64,000 bases of DNA from JBCBCP01 sp039817385 (lineage in GTDB: Bacteria; Pseudomonadota; Alphaproteobacteria; Rhodobacterales; Rhodobacteraceae). The position numbers and the translations under genes were made by a program. Below the pieces are notes generated by a model. The model did not search any database. It was not told the origin of the DNA and saw nothing but the letters and a program-made list of their open reading frames with translations. The stretch is from positions 794,976-858,975 of the forward strand of contig JBCBVY010000001.1 of NCBI GenBank assembly GCA_039817385.1. Direction: 5' to 3'. This document shows positions 25,203-33,401 of this stretch, in pieces; the first letter of the stretch is position 1, and the number at the start of each line of letters is the position of its first letter.

Positions 25203-25604
25203 ATGAGTGTCGAGCTGACCTACCTGACACTGGTGCTGATCCTCGCGGCGTCGATGTGGATCCCCTATATCGTGGGGGTGAACATGCACCCCGTCGAGGG
25301 GACCGATGACTTTGCCCGGCCTCCTGCCCTGACCGCCTTTCCAGCCTGGGTTCACCGGGCAAACCGTGCACATCTGAACCTGATCGAGGCCGCGATGCCC
25401 TTTGCCGCCGCGGTGCTGGTGGCCCACGTGATGGGGGTGTCAACCGCGGTGACGGTCTGGGCAGCGGCGGCCTTCTTCTGGCTGCGGCTGGCGCACGCGG
25501 TGGGCATGGTGTCGGGCGTGGCGCGCTTTCCGGTGCGGCCGATCATCTTCACGCTCAGCTGGGCCTGCACCGTTGCGATCTGCGTGCAGCTGCTGATGCT
25601 CTAG
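25203..25604 (+). CDS. MAPEG family membrane protein (first of two)
   Basis: 133 residues, four hydrophobic segments, starting 3 bases after the regulator stop. MAPEG features: NRAHLNLIEAAMPFAAAVLVAHVMG (the RxxxNxxE-type helix) and FFWLRLAHAVGMVSGVARFPVRPIIF. The family includes glutathione-using membrane enzymes and many uncharacterised bacterial members. Probably cotranscribed with the regulator. Confidence 0.87.
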   Translation: MSVELTYLTLVLILAASMWIPYIVGVNMHPVEGTDDFARPPALTAFPAWVHRANRAHLNLIEAAMPFAAAVLVAHVMGVSTAVTVWAAAAFFWLRLAHAVGMVSGVARFPVRPIIFTLSWACTVAICVQLLML

Positions 25605-25620
25605 CCACCTTCCGTCAAGA

Positions 25621-25650
25621 GCCGAGATTATTCGTACGAATAATCTCGGC
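25621..25650. promoter_or_regulatory. Perfect 30-bp palindrome between the two MAPEG genes
   Basis: GCCGAGATTATTCGT followed at once by its exact reverse complement, centred on CGTACG. It starts 16 bases after one MAPEG stop and ends 22 bases before the next start, and no T-run follows. As RNA it would form a stable hairpin with an AU-rich middle; as DNA it could bind a dimeric regulator. Confidence 0.7.
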
Positions 25651-25672
25651 ACCGGATTAAGGGGACGTGAAG

Positions 25673-26098
25673 ATGGCCGAAATGCCGTTCGAGTTGCAAA
25701 TTCTGGGGGTTCTGGCGCTTTTTGCCGCCTCGCTCTGGATCCCGTACATCATCGGCGTGAACACCTCCGATCCCGGCAGCGCCGCCGATCTGGACAGTCA
25801 GGATTTCTCCCGCCCTGCTGACCCATCTTTGCAGCGCCCTTGGGTGCACCGGGCCTACCGCGCGCATTTGAACCTGCTGGAACAGGCCGTGCCCTTCGCC
25901 ATCCTCGTCCTGCTGGTGGACCGAGCGGACGGGTTCAGCGGGCTGACCTGGTGGACATCTTTGGTGTTTCTGACGCTGCGCATCGCCCATGCCGCCGGGT
26001 TCATCACTGGCAAAGCGGGCCTGCCGCTGCGCCCGATCCTGTTTACCGCCGGATGGGTCTGCTGCCTAATCATGGGCTGGGCGTTCTTTACCGCTTGA
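25673..26098 (+). CDS. MAPEG family membrane protein (second of two)
   Basis: 141 residues from ATG 25673 (GGGGA seven bases upstream; a GTG at 25667 is too close). Paralogue of the gene at 25203: IPYIIGVN, then YRAHLNLLEQAVPFAILVLLVDRADG, LTLRIAHAAGFITGKAGLPLRPILFTAGW. Four hydrophobic helices. Same active-site helix pattern. It differs by an insertion in the first loop (DPGSAADLDSQDFSRP). Confidence 0.87.
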   Translation: MAEMPFELQILGVLALFAASLWIPYIIGVNTSDPGSAADLDSQDFSRPADPSLQRPWVHRAYRAHLNLLEQAVPFAILVLLVDRADGFSGLTWWTSLVFLTLRIAHAAGFITGKAGLPLRPILFTAGWVCCLIMGWAFFTA

Positions 26099-26136
26099 GC
26101 TTGCAAAAGGGGCGCGGCGCGGCACATGGTGCCAGG

Positions 26137-27315
26137 ATGACACAGCCGCCCCGCCTTCTTGTCCCCGCCCTGTCGGCCTCCAACTTCTTGATCGGGGTGG
26201 GGGCCTTCGTGATTGTCGGGCTGGTCGAGCCGATGGGCGCGGACCTCGACATTTCTGTTGCGCAGGCGGGGCAACTCTTGACGTGGTACGCGGTGGGTTA
26301 CGCGATCCTGTCGCCGCTGCTGGTCGCGTTGACCGGGCGGATCGGGCGGCGCAAGGTCATGGCGCTAGGTCTGTCGCTCTTTGCGGTCGCGGCGCTGCTC
26401 TCGGCCCTGGCGCCCGGGCTGCTCGGTCTGCAAGCGGCGCGCATTCTGGCGGCAGCGGGCGCGGGGCTGTTCACACCGGTGGCTGCGGCCACGGCGGCGG
26501 CGCTTTACCCCGAGGCGCAGCGCGCCCGGGTGCTGGCGGCGGTGTTTTTTGGCCTGACGCTGGCGCAGGTGGTGGGCGTGCCCGCGGGAAGCTGGATCGC
26601 CTACACTTTTGGCTGGCGATGGGCGTTCTGGATAGCCGTAGCCCTGTCGGTACCCTGTCTTGCGCTGGTCTGGACGCAGGTACCACGCGGGCTGTCCTTT
26701 CAGCCGGTGACGCTCAGTGATCTGGGCGCGTCGATGGCGAACGCGCGGATGATGCTCGCGGTGCTGTTCACCGGATCTTTCTTGGGCGCCATTTACGTGC
26801 TTTACACCTACATCGCACCGCTGCTGAGCCAGACGATGGGCTTTGGCCGAGACGGGATCACGCTGGTTCTCGTGCTGTTTGGCTGCGGTGCGGTGGTGGG
26901 CAACATCCTCGGCGGCTGGATGGCGGACCGCTTTGGCTGGTACCGCACGCTGACGCTGCTGGCGGGGTTGCAGGCGCTTTTGATGCCGATGTTTTCGCTG
27001 CTGCCTTACCCGGCGCCGGTGCTCTATGCGGTGGCGATCACCTGGGCGGTGTTTGGCTGGTCCTTCATGGCGGGCCAGCAGATGCGGCTGATTGGCCTTG
27101 CGGGGCCGCGCGCGCCGGTTGTCCTCGCCCTGAACGCTGCCGCCATCTATGTTGGGGCGGCGCTGGGGTCGGGCCTCGGGGCGTGGGTTCTGGAGACGTA
27201 CGGGGTCATCTGGACAGGTCTGGCGGCGGGGCTGTGCGCGCTTGGGGCGCTGATCCACTTGCAACTGAGCGCAGCAATGACGCCTAAGGCGGATTTTCAA
27301 AAATCCGCTGCCTAG
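26137..27315 (+). CDS. MFS transporter, DHA1-type efflux
   Basis: 392 residues with about 12 hydrophobic helices. MFS motif A appears as GRIGRRKVMALG between helices 2 and 3, with a second-half echo GGWMADRFGWYRTLT; motif C-like VGVPAGSWIAYTFGWRWAFW follows. This pattern fits the AraJ/arabinose-type drug and sugar exporters. It ends in the TAG at 27313-27315, which touches a terminator palindrome. Probable last gene of the ArsR-MAPEG run. Confidence 0.88.
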   Translation: MTQPPRLLVPALSASNFLIGVGAFVIVGLVEPMGADLDISVAQAGQLLTWYAVGYAILSPLLVALTGRIGRRKVMALGLSLFAVAALLSALAPGLLGLQAARILAAAGAGLFTPVAAATAAALYPEAQRARVLAAVFFGLTLAQVVGVPAGSWIAYTFGWRWAFWIAVALSVPCLALVWTQVPRGLSFQPVTLSDLGASMANARMMLAVLFTGSFLGAIYVLYTYIAPLLSQTMGFGRDGITLVLVLFGCGAVVGNILGGWMADRFGWYRTLTLLAGLQALLMPMFSLLPYPAPVLYAVAITWAVFGWSFMAGQQMRLIGLAGPRAPVVLALNAAAIYVGAALGSGLGAWVLETYGVIWTGLAAGLCALGALIHLQLSAAMTPKADFQKSAA

Positions 27316-27358
27316 CGATCCTTCAAGGATCGCTTGCCAGCTTTTCTTCAAGAAAAGC
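27315..27358. terminator. Two tandem hairpins between convergent genes
   Basis: GCGATCCTTCAAGGATCGC (27315-27333) and GCTTTTCTTCAAGAAAAGC (27340-27358), each with 9-bp arms around one base. The first recurs exactly at 53807-53825, also between convergent genes. Likely bidirectional terminators; the A/T tracts of the second supply the U-run. Confidence 0.75.
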
Positions 27359-27359
27359 C

Positions 27360-27575
27360 TTACCCGCCGATATAGCCCTCACGCGGGCGATAGAACGTTT
27401 TTTGGTTGTGCAACCGGCCCAGCAGGTCGTGGATATCCGCGATTTCTGCCTTGGCGTCCGCATCCGCTTGTCCCATGACCTTTTCGCACAGCTCCGCCTT
27501 GGACTGGCGCAGGGCCGTTTCAATGAGGTCGAGGTCTTCGACGCTGAGGTCGAAGGACGTGTTGGGCTTGGGCAT
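27360..27575 (-). CDS. Small conserved hypothetical protein
   Basis: 71 residues from ATG 27575 (AGGAG upstream). Sequence: MPKPNTSFDLSVEDLDLIE then helical ALRQSKAELCEKVMG, acidic/charged, ending in HNQKTFYRPREGYIGG. No membrane segment or signal peptide. It has the look of a Rhodobacterales-restricted small protein; function unknown. Convergent with the MFS gene and divergent from thrS. Confidence 0.7.
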   Translation of the reverse strand: MPKPNTSFDLSVEDLDLIETALRQSKAELCEKVMGQADADAKAEIADIHDLLGRLHNQKTFYRPREGYIGG

Positions 27576-27784
27576 GTCGGCGCTCCTGCTTGTGTCAAAA
27601 GTTTCCGATAAGAAACGATATAGGCTATCGCCGCAGCGCGGCAAAGGGGAGATGTGGGGACGCTCCTCTCATAATTCTCATGATATTGATGAGCGGCCTT
27701 GACCCAAGCCAGTCTCCCCGTCACAACGCGTGGACAACCCGCAACCGGGCGTTCTGTAGGCGCCAAACCGACGAGGAGGCCGAC

Positions 27785-29719
27785 ATGGCATCACTCTCCC
27801 TCACCTTTCCTGACGGCAACGCGCGTGACTTCGAAGCGGGCATCACCGCTGCCGAAGTGGCCGCGAGCATCTCCAAAAGCCTTGCCAAAAAGGCGATCAG
27901 CGCGACGGTGAACGGCGCGCATTGGGACCTGCAATGGCCCATCGAGGCGGATGCAGAGATCGCCATCCACACCATGCAGGACGAGGACCAGGCGAACGAA
28001 CTGGTCCGCCACGACCTCGCCCACATCATGGCCCGCGCGGTGCAGGAGATCTGGCCCGACACGAAGGTCACCATCGGCCCGGTGATCGAACATGGTTGGT
28101 ATTACGACTTTGACCGGGCGGAGCCGTTCACCCCCGAAGACCTCGGCGTGATCGAAAAGAAAATGCGCGAGATCATCAATCTGCGCGATCCGGTCCGGAC
28201 AGAGGTCTGGGACCGCGCCCGCGCGATCAAGCATTACGAAGACCTGGGCGAGCCCTATAAGGTTGAACTGATCGAGAGCATTCCGGGCGACGAGCCGCTG
28301 CGCATGTACTGGCACGGCGACTGGCAGGACCTGTGCCGCGGTCCGCATTTGCAGCATACCGGCCAAGTGCCCGGCGACGCATTCAAGCTGATGAGCGTGG
28401 CAGGCGCCTATTGGCGCGGCGACTCCGACCGCGCCATGCTCCAGCGCATCTACGGCGTGGCCTTCACCGGCAAAGAGAAGCTGAAAGCGCACCTGACCTT
28501 CCTTGAGGAAGCCGAAAAGCGCGACCACCGGCGGCTGGGCCGCGAGATGGGTCTGTTTCACTTCGAGGAAGTCGCGCCAGGCTCCGTCTTCTGGCATCCG
28601 CCGGGCTGGCGGCTGTTTCAAAGCCTCATCGGCTACATGCGGCGGCGGCAAGAGGCCGCGGGCTATGTCGAGGTCAACTCGCCCGACATCATGGACCGGG
28701 CGCTGTGGGAAACCTCGGGCCACTGGTTCAACTACATGGACAACATGTTCCTCGCCCAGACCCATGACGACCGGGATTATGCACTGAAGCCCATGAACTG
28801 CCCCGGCCACATGCTGATCTACGGTCAGGGGGTGAAGTCCTACCGCGATCTGCCCTTGAAGATATCCGAATTTGGCAAAGTGCACCGTTATGAGCCGTCG
28901 GGCGCGCTGCATGGCCTCTTGCGCGTGCGCAGCTTTACGCAGGACGACGCGCATATCTACTGCACGCCCGAGCAGCTGACCGAGGAGTGCCTGAAGGTCA
29001 ACGCGCTGATCCTGTCGGTCTACCGCGACTTCGGCTTTGAGAACGTGCGGATCAAACTGTCGACCCGGCCCGAGAAGCGGATCGGCAGCGATGAGAGTTG
29101 GGATCTGTCCGAAGGCGCGCTGCGCACGGCGCTGGACCGCGCGGGGCACGAATACACGATCTTTGAAGGGGAAGGCGCGTTTTACGGGCCCAAGCTGGAA
29201 TACGTGCTGCGCGATGCGATCGGACGGGACTGGCAATGCGGCACCTTGCAGGTCGATTTCAACCTGCCGGAGCGGTTTGGCACGACCTATGTGACCCAAA
29301 GCGGCGCCAAGGAGCATCCGGTGATGCTGCACCGCGCGCTCTTTGGCTCGCTTGAGCGGTTCACCGGCATCCTGATTGAAAACTTCGCGGGCCGTCTGCC
29401 CTTCTGGCTGGCGCCGCGGCAGGTGGTTGTCGCCTCGATCACCTCGGAGGCGGATGATTACGTGCACGAGGTTGTTCAAACCCTGAAAGCCAAGGGCATT
29501 CAGGCCGAGGCCGATACGCGCAATGAAAAGATCAACTACAAGGTCCGCGAGCATTCGGTGTCTAAGGTACCGGTGATCCTCGCCTGCGGCGCGCGCGAGG
29601 TTGAGGAGCGGACCGTGTCCGTGCGCCGTCTGGGTGAAAAGCAGACCTCGGTGCAGGGGCTGGATGCGCTGACGGCGGAGCTGGCGGCGGAGGCGACCCC
29701 GCCGGACCTGCGCGGCTGA
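27785..29719 (+). CDS. thrS: Threonyl-tRNA synthetase
   Basis: 644 residues from ATG 27785 (GAGGAGG upstream). Domains in order: TGS (1-60), editing domain with HDLAHIMARA, catalytic class II core with KPMNCPGHM (zinc Cys and His), motif 2 RYEPSGALHGLLRVRSFTQDDAHIY, motif 3 HRALFGSLERF, and an anticodon-binding domain at about 540-640. Full length and complete, including the editing domain. The 140-bp leader shows no known riboswitch. Confidence 0.97.
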   Translation: MASLSLTFPDGNARDFEAGITAAEVAASISKSLAKKAISATVNGAHWDLQWPIEADAEIAIHTMQDEDQANELVRHDLAHIMARAVQEIWPDTKVTIGPVIEHGWYYDFDRAEPFTPEDLGVIEKKMREIINLRDPVRTEVWDRARAIKHYEDLGEPYKVELIESIPGDEPLRMYWHGDWQDLCRGPHLQHTGQVPGDAFKLMSVAGAYWRGDSDRAMLQRIYGVAFTGKEKLKAHLTFLEEAEKRDHRRLGREMGLFHFEEVAPGSVFWHPPGWRLFQSLIGYMRRRQEAAGYVEVNSPDIMDRALWETSGHWFNYMDNMFLAQTHDDRDYALKPMNCPGHMLIYGQGVKSYRDLPLKISEFGKVHRYEPSGALHGLLRVRSFTQDDAHIYCTPEQLTEECLKVNALILSVYRDFGFENVRIKLSTRPEKRIGSDESWDLSEGALRTALDRAGHEYTIFEGEGAFYGPKLEYVLRDAIGRDWQCGTLQVDFNLPERFGTTYVTQSGAKEHPVMLHRALFGSLERFTGILIENFAGRLPFWLAPRQVVVASITSEADDYVHEVVQTLKAKGIQAEADTRNEKINYKVREHSVSKVPVILACGAREVEERTVSVRRLGEKQTSVQGLDALTAELAAEATPPDLRG

Positions 29720-29737
29720 CCGACCACTGCCGGTCAG
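29716..29737 (+). terminator. Hairpin at the thrS end
   Basis: CTGACCG (29716-29722, containing the thrS stop), 8-base loop, CGGTCAG (29731-29737), then TTGCTT. Probable intrinsic terminator, weak U-tract. Confidence 0.5.
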
Positions 29738-29746
29738 TTGCTTCGC

Positions 29747-30028
29747 TCAACCCTCGAACCGGGTGCCGCACGTTTTACAATAGATAGGACCCCCGCTCCG
29801 ATCTACGGCACATTTGCGTAGGTCCTGAACATCATCACCGCAGATGCAGCGGTCGATGTGCTTGTGTCCAGTAAAAAATGCGCCCCGTTCCATATTGGCG
29901 AACGGGTCCCCTTTGGCATTTGCTGGCGCAAAGCTGCCACGCTCTTCGAGACCCCTTTGTACGAAGTACAACACCGACCGATGCGGCAGCAAACCTGAGC
30001 CTTTTTTGTCTTCGTCGTGATTTTGCAT
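29747..30028 (-). CDS. Hypothetical protein with zinc-ribbon-like cysteines
   Basis: 93 residues. Cys pattern C-x-C (RCICGDD), then a single C (RKCAVD) and C-x-x-C (YCKTCGTRF) at the C-terminus could bind zinc. The N-terminal half (HDEDKKGSGLLPHRSVLYFVQRG) has no recognised domain. Base composition is visibly more AT-rich than the flanking genes, suggesting acquisition. Divergent from the orphan at 30208. No function assigned. Confidence 0.5.
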   Translation of the reverse strand: MQNHDEDKKGSGLLPHRSVLYFVQRGLEERGSFAPANAKGDPFANMERGAFFTGHKHIDRCICGDDVQDLRKCAVDRSGGPIYCKTCGTRFEG

Positions 30029-30127
30029 ATTGGACCCTTCCCATCTCTACGTTTATGTGTTCTCGCTTCACTTATGTTGGATTTTTCTCACTTAACTCAG
30101 TATGCACTCTCTTTTCTCTGAAACAAG

Positions 30128-30211
30128 ATGGATTTTTTGACTAAATGGCTTGCGGGACCGGAAGAATATGAAAAAAGGGGAGTGTTGCTGCACTTAAGGA
30201 GCATGCGATGA
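30128..30211 (+). CDS. Possible 27-residue leader peptide
   Basis: A short open frame beginning MDFLTKWLAGPEEYEKRG and ending in TGA at 30209-30211, which overlaps the ATG of the next gene (ATGA). No strong ribosome site precedes it. Overlap and hydrophilic composition would allow translational coupling to the larger gene, but it may be chance. Confidence 0.3.
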   Translation: MDFLTKWLAGPEEYEKRGVLLHLRSMR

Positions 30212-31254
30212 AAAATTACGCTACGGCACTGACACGAGAGCAGTTGCACCTCATCGTGCAATTCATCTGCGCAGTGCAAGATGATGCACAAAAAAAGTTC
30301 CTTGCGACCTTTCGGAGCAATCCCGTCAACCTGATAAAAAGGGCGGATGGCACCACCCAGAAGGAACGCGTACTGCAGAACATCAAGCGTGACAAAATTC
30401 CCGAGGGATTTCGCGAAGAACTGGTTGCGCGGATTGCGGCCCTGTCGGCAGCCAAGCAGTCTGCCCTAATGGAAGTAATGGACCGGTCGTCCAACACACG
30501 CTTGAGCCCTGCCTATTTTCCGGACGCTATCGCGACAGGGCGTGAAACCGAAGGGCTGTTTGACTTGTTGCACCGTCCGTTCGAACGAGTGCTAGATGAG
30601 CCAAAACGTCTTTTGCGTATGTTGGGCATTGAGTCCGAAAGGGAGACACGAAAGTGGTATCTTGTGCTGCGTAAGCAAAGCCATTCGACCGTGCGCGCTT
30701 CAGCGCACTGTATAAGGCACTCTCCGGCCTGGGCATGGCCAGCGTTTGAGACTCGAAGCAAAGACGCGAACCAGAACCCAAAAGCCGTTAAGGGGCAGGC
30801 CGTCCTGTCGGATCAGACAGTTTATATGATTGGGGCAACTGCCTATGCTAAAGGCCTTCGCTTTAGCAGAATGGAGGCAACACGGCGCCCCTGCCCATTC
30901 AGCGACATAACCGGCAACAAAGAGCACATCGACTTATACGGGCTGCGCTTGGGGCACCATCCATCAAGACGGGTGAATTGGGCGTATCCAATTTACGTCT
31001 ACAGTGTATCGCCCCCCAAAGAAGCAACTGAAGAAGAGACATGGCGTATGATGGAGCCGATCGCGCGTGAGTATTCAGATGGCGAAGCCAAAGACGCGTT
31101 GTTCGAAAGATCCTACGAGCTGTCAGGCTGCAGTTCTCCGCCTGATTCAAACGCCCGGAGTGCCTCCATTGAAATGCTTGGCAGGATCATCGAAAGGCTA
31201 AGTGGAGACCTGAAGAGTGAACCGGGTCTGACAAATTGGCACTTGCCTCGGTAG
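30208..31254 (+). CDS. Orphan hypothetical protein, AT-richer than neighbours
   Basis: 348 residues from ATG 30208 with AAGGAG five bases upstream. I recognise no family. Residues 1-90 look all-helical (REQLHLIVQFICAVQDDAQKK, then REELVARIAALSAAKQSALME). The rest is mixed alpha/beta with LGIESERETRKWYLVLRK, GLRFSRMEATRRPCPF and INWAYPIYVYSV-like strands. No signal peptide or membrane segment. GC content is clearly below its neighbours, and codons such as AAA, ATA and TTG are common. It may be a recent acquisition. A defence or effector role is only speculation. Confidence 0.65.
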   Translation: MKNYATALTREQLHLIVQFICAVQDDAQKKFLATFRSNPVNLIKRADGTTQKERVLQNIKRDKIPEGFREELVARIAALSAAKQSALMEVMDRSSNTRLSPAYFPDAIATGRETEGLFDLLHRPFERVLDEPKRLLRMLGIESERETRKWYLVLRKQSHSTVRASAHCIRHSPAWAWPAFETRSKDANQNPKAVKGQAVLSDQTVYMIGATAYAKGLRFSRMEATRRPCPFSDITGNKEHIDLYGLRLGHHPSRRVNWAYPIYVYSVSPPKEATEEETWRMMEPIAREYSDGEAKDALFERSYELSGCSSPPDSNARSASIEMLGRIIERLSGDLKSEPGLTNWHLPR

Positions 31255-31462
31255 CTGTTGAAACAATCGCGCAGTCTTACAAACTGAAGTCTGTAACAAA
31301 GGCTGTCAAAGGAACTCCGCAAAGCCTTTCAAAACCCACGCGCTGTCACGGGGCTGTGACACACGGCGGTGTGAGTGGTATTCCAGCGCGGCTATCCCCT
31401 ATCTTTTCACCAAGGGGCAGCCACCCCGAGACATGTTACTGAACCCAAGCAGGGAGAGACCC
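31255..31462. promoter_or_regulatory. Upstream region of the bufferin cluster
   Basis: 208 bp. A perfect inverted repeat TGTCAC-GGGGCT-GTGACA lies at 31344-31361, about 100 bases before bufA. A GGGAGAGAC ribosome site precedes ATG 31463. Published bufferin loci are induced by copper or by an ECF sigma factor, but I could not identify an ECF promoter with confidence. Confidence 0.45.
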
Positions 31463-31762
31463 ATGAACACCTTCAAGACCGCAGCCCTCGCCTCCGCCAT
31501 CGCCGCAGCCGTTACCGCACAGGCTACCACCGCCACCGCGCAGGCCAAGGAAAAGTGCTTTGGCGTATCGCTGGCCGGTGAGAACGACTGCGCCGCGGGC
31601 CCCGGCACGACCTGCGCCGGCACGTCCACCGTCGACTATCAGGGCAACGCCTGGACCCTCGTGGACGCAGGCACCTGCACGGACATCGAGCTGCCTGCAA
31701 TGGCAGATGGCACCGAGCGTCAGGGCGCGCTTCAGGAGCTGGACCGCGATTTGCCCGCATAA
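31463..31762 (+). CDS. bufA: Bufferin precursor (DUF2282), copper-binding RiPP
   Basis: 99 residues from ATG 31463. Signal peptide about 1-28 (ALASAIAAAVTAQATTATAQA). Four Cys in the mature part: C32 (KCFGVSLAGENDC), C43, C51 (GTTCAGTSTVDYQG) and C72 (DAGTC), the DUF2282 spacing. In characterised bufferins, a DUF692 enzyme with its DUF2063 partner converts Cys residues to thiooxazole groups that chelate copper, and the peptide is exported by Sec. The bufB, bufC and doxX order downstream matches that system. Acidic tail QELDRDLPA. Confidence 0.88.
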   Translation: MNTFKTAALASAIAAAVTAQATTATAQAKEKCFGVSLAGENDCAAGPGTTCAGTSTVDYQGNAWTLVDAGTCTDIELPAMADGTERQGALQELDRDLPA

Positions 31763-31823
31763 GCTTTCCTAGGGTCGGGCGCTTGTCGCCCGGCCCGCCC
31801 CCGCCAGCCCGGACCCTTTCGAT

Positions 31824-32663
31824 ATGCTTGACGCCCGCACCCCCCCGCGCCTTCCGAACGCCCCCGGCGTTGGCTACAAAGCGCAGCATTTCGAAGCGAT
31901 CCTTGAGGATCCCGGCCCGGTTGAATGGCTGGAGATCCACGCAGAGAATTACATGGGCGCCGGGGGCCGTCCCCATGCCCAGATGCGGGCCCTGTCCGAG
32001 CGCTTTGCGATCTCCTGCCACGGGGTGGGCCTGTCCATCGGGTCAGAGAACGGGCTGGACCCGGCGCATCTGGCCCGGCTCCAGCACCTTGTGGGATGGC
32101 TTGCACCGGCCAGCTTTTCCGAGCATCTGGCGTGGTCCAGCCACGGAGCGGAATACCTGAACGACCTGCTGCCGCTGCCCTACACCGAAGACACGCTGGC
32201 CCGCGTTGTCCGCCACATCGACCAGGTGCAAGAGGTTCTGGGCCGCCAGATGCTGCTGGAGAACCCCTCAAGCTATCTGCGCTTTGCGCAGAGCACGATG
32301 TCGGAAACCGATTTTCTGAGCGAGGTTGTGGCGCGCACCGGCTGCGGTCTGCTGCTGGATGTGAACAACGTGTTCATTTCCGCCACCAACCTTGGCTACA
32401 GCGCCGAAGGCTATATCGACGCCTACCCGGTTCATGCCGTGGGCGAGGTGCATGTGGGCGGGCACGACCATGACGACGATGATGGCGCGCCCCTGCTGAT
32501 CGACAGCCACGGCGCGCCCACGGAAAAGGCCGTCTGGGACCTGCTGCGCTATACGCTTGCAAAGACGGGCCACGCGCCGGTTCTGGTCGAATGGGACAAT
32601 GACGTGCCGGACTGGCCGACCCTGCGCGCCGAGGCTGCGCGTGCGGCGCAGGTTCTGGCCTGA
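31824..32663 (+). CDS. bufB: Multinuclear iron oxidase (DUF692, MNIO) for bufferin maturation
   Basis: 279 residues, TIM-barrel MNIO. Metal-ligand motifs: EIHAENYMG, CHGVGLSIGS, FSEHLAW, LLENPSSYL, LLLDVNNVFISATN, EVHVGGHD and LIDSHG, spaced as in the family. It oxidatively rearranges precursor Cys residues using two or three iron ions. Overlaps bufC by one base (TGATG), so the enzyme and its partner are made together. Confidence 0.92.
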   Translation: MLDARTPPRLPNAPGVGYKAQHFEAILEDPGPVEWLEIHAENYMGAGGRPHAQMRALSERFAISCHGVGLSIGSENGLDPAHLARLQHLVGWLAPASFSEHLAWSSHGAEYLNDLLPLPYTEDTLARVVRHIDQVQEVLGRQMLLENPSSYLRFAQSTMSETDFLSEVVARTGCGLLLDVNNVFISATNLGYSAEGYIDAYPVHAVGEVHVGGHDHDDDDGAPLLIDSHGAPTEKAVWDLLRYTLAKTGHAPVLVEWDNDVPDWPTLRAEAARAAQVLA

Positions 32664-33397
32664 TGGAGGCTCAGGGCACCTTTCGCGCCGCGCTGCTGGA
32701 CGCAAGCCGCCCGGTGCCGGAGGGCCTCGTGACCCCGGCGGGCGAGGTCGCGGAGCGGCGCTTTGACGTTTACCGCAACAACGTGGTGCAATCGCTGATC
32801 GAGGCGATGCGCGCGGGCTTTCCGGTCATCGAAAAGCTGATCGGGGCAGAGAACTTCACCAACCTTGCCCACGGCTATGTGCGGGCGCACCCGCCCACCT
32901 CGCCGCTGATGATGGAATATGGCGCGGGGTTTTGCGAGTATCTGAGCGGGTTTGGCCCGCTGGCCCATATCGGCTACCTGCCGGACGTTGCACGGCTGGA
33001 GCTTGCCATGCGGCGCAGCTACCACGCCGCGGACGCCGCCCCGCTGGATGCCGCGCGGCTTGGCGCGCTGGACGCGGCGGCACTGCCGCAGCTGCGCCTG
33101 ATCTTTGCGCCCGCGGCGCAGCTGATCCGCTCGGACTGGCCACTTTACGACATCTGGCGTTTCAACATGGAACCCGGCGCGCCCAAGCCGCAGGCCCGCG
33201 CGCAGAGCGTTTTGATCACGCGCCCGGGCTATGATCCCCTGCCCCACCCGCTCAGCCCCGCGGCGGGCGCGTGGGTGCAGGACCTGATGAACGGTGCCTC
33301 CCTCGGCACCGCCGGACCGGAGGAGTTTGACCCTTCGGACACCTTCCCCCTGCTGATCACGCAGGGGGCCCTGACGGACTTCACGACAAAGGACTGA
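32663..33397 (+). CDS. bufC: DUF2063 partner protein of the MNIO
   Basis: 244 residues. N-terminal DUF2063 domain: RFDVYRNNVVQSLIEAMRAGFPVIEKLIG, then FTNLAHGYVRAHPPTSPLMMEYG, FCEYLSGF. The C-terminal half is an alpha/beta domain (IYDIWRFNM-like, then ARAQSVLITRPGYD). In related clusters this protein recruits the precursor to the oxidase. Translationally coupled to bufB. Confidence 0.9.
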   Translation: MEAQGTFRAALLDASRPVPEGLVTPAGEVAERRFDVYRNNVVQSLIEAMRAGFPVIEKLIGAENFTNLAHGYVRAHPPTSPLMMEYGAGFCEYLSGFGPLAHIGYLPDVARLELAMRRSYHAADAAPLDAARLGALDAAALPQLRLIFAPAAQLIRSDWPLYDIWRFNMEPGAPKPQARAQSVLITRPGYDPLPHPLSPAAGAWVQDLMNGASLGTAGPEEFDPSDTFPLLITQGALTDFTTKD

Positions 33398-33401
33398 TCC
33401 C

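Noticed and set aside
27645..27784. A T-box or other riboswitch leader in front of thrS
   Set aside because: No T-box specifier stem, AGGGTGG core or terminator/antiterminator pair was seen. T-boxes are not expected in alphaproteobacteria.
27791..29554. A 587-residue minus-strand open frame inside thrS
   Set aside because: thrS is complete with all class II and editing motifs. The antisense frame has no ribosome site or recognisable domain.
29720..31254. A prophage or integrative element
   Set aside because: No integrase, tRNA attachment site, phage structural gene or direct repeat flanks were found; only composition supports acquisition.
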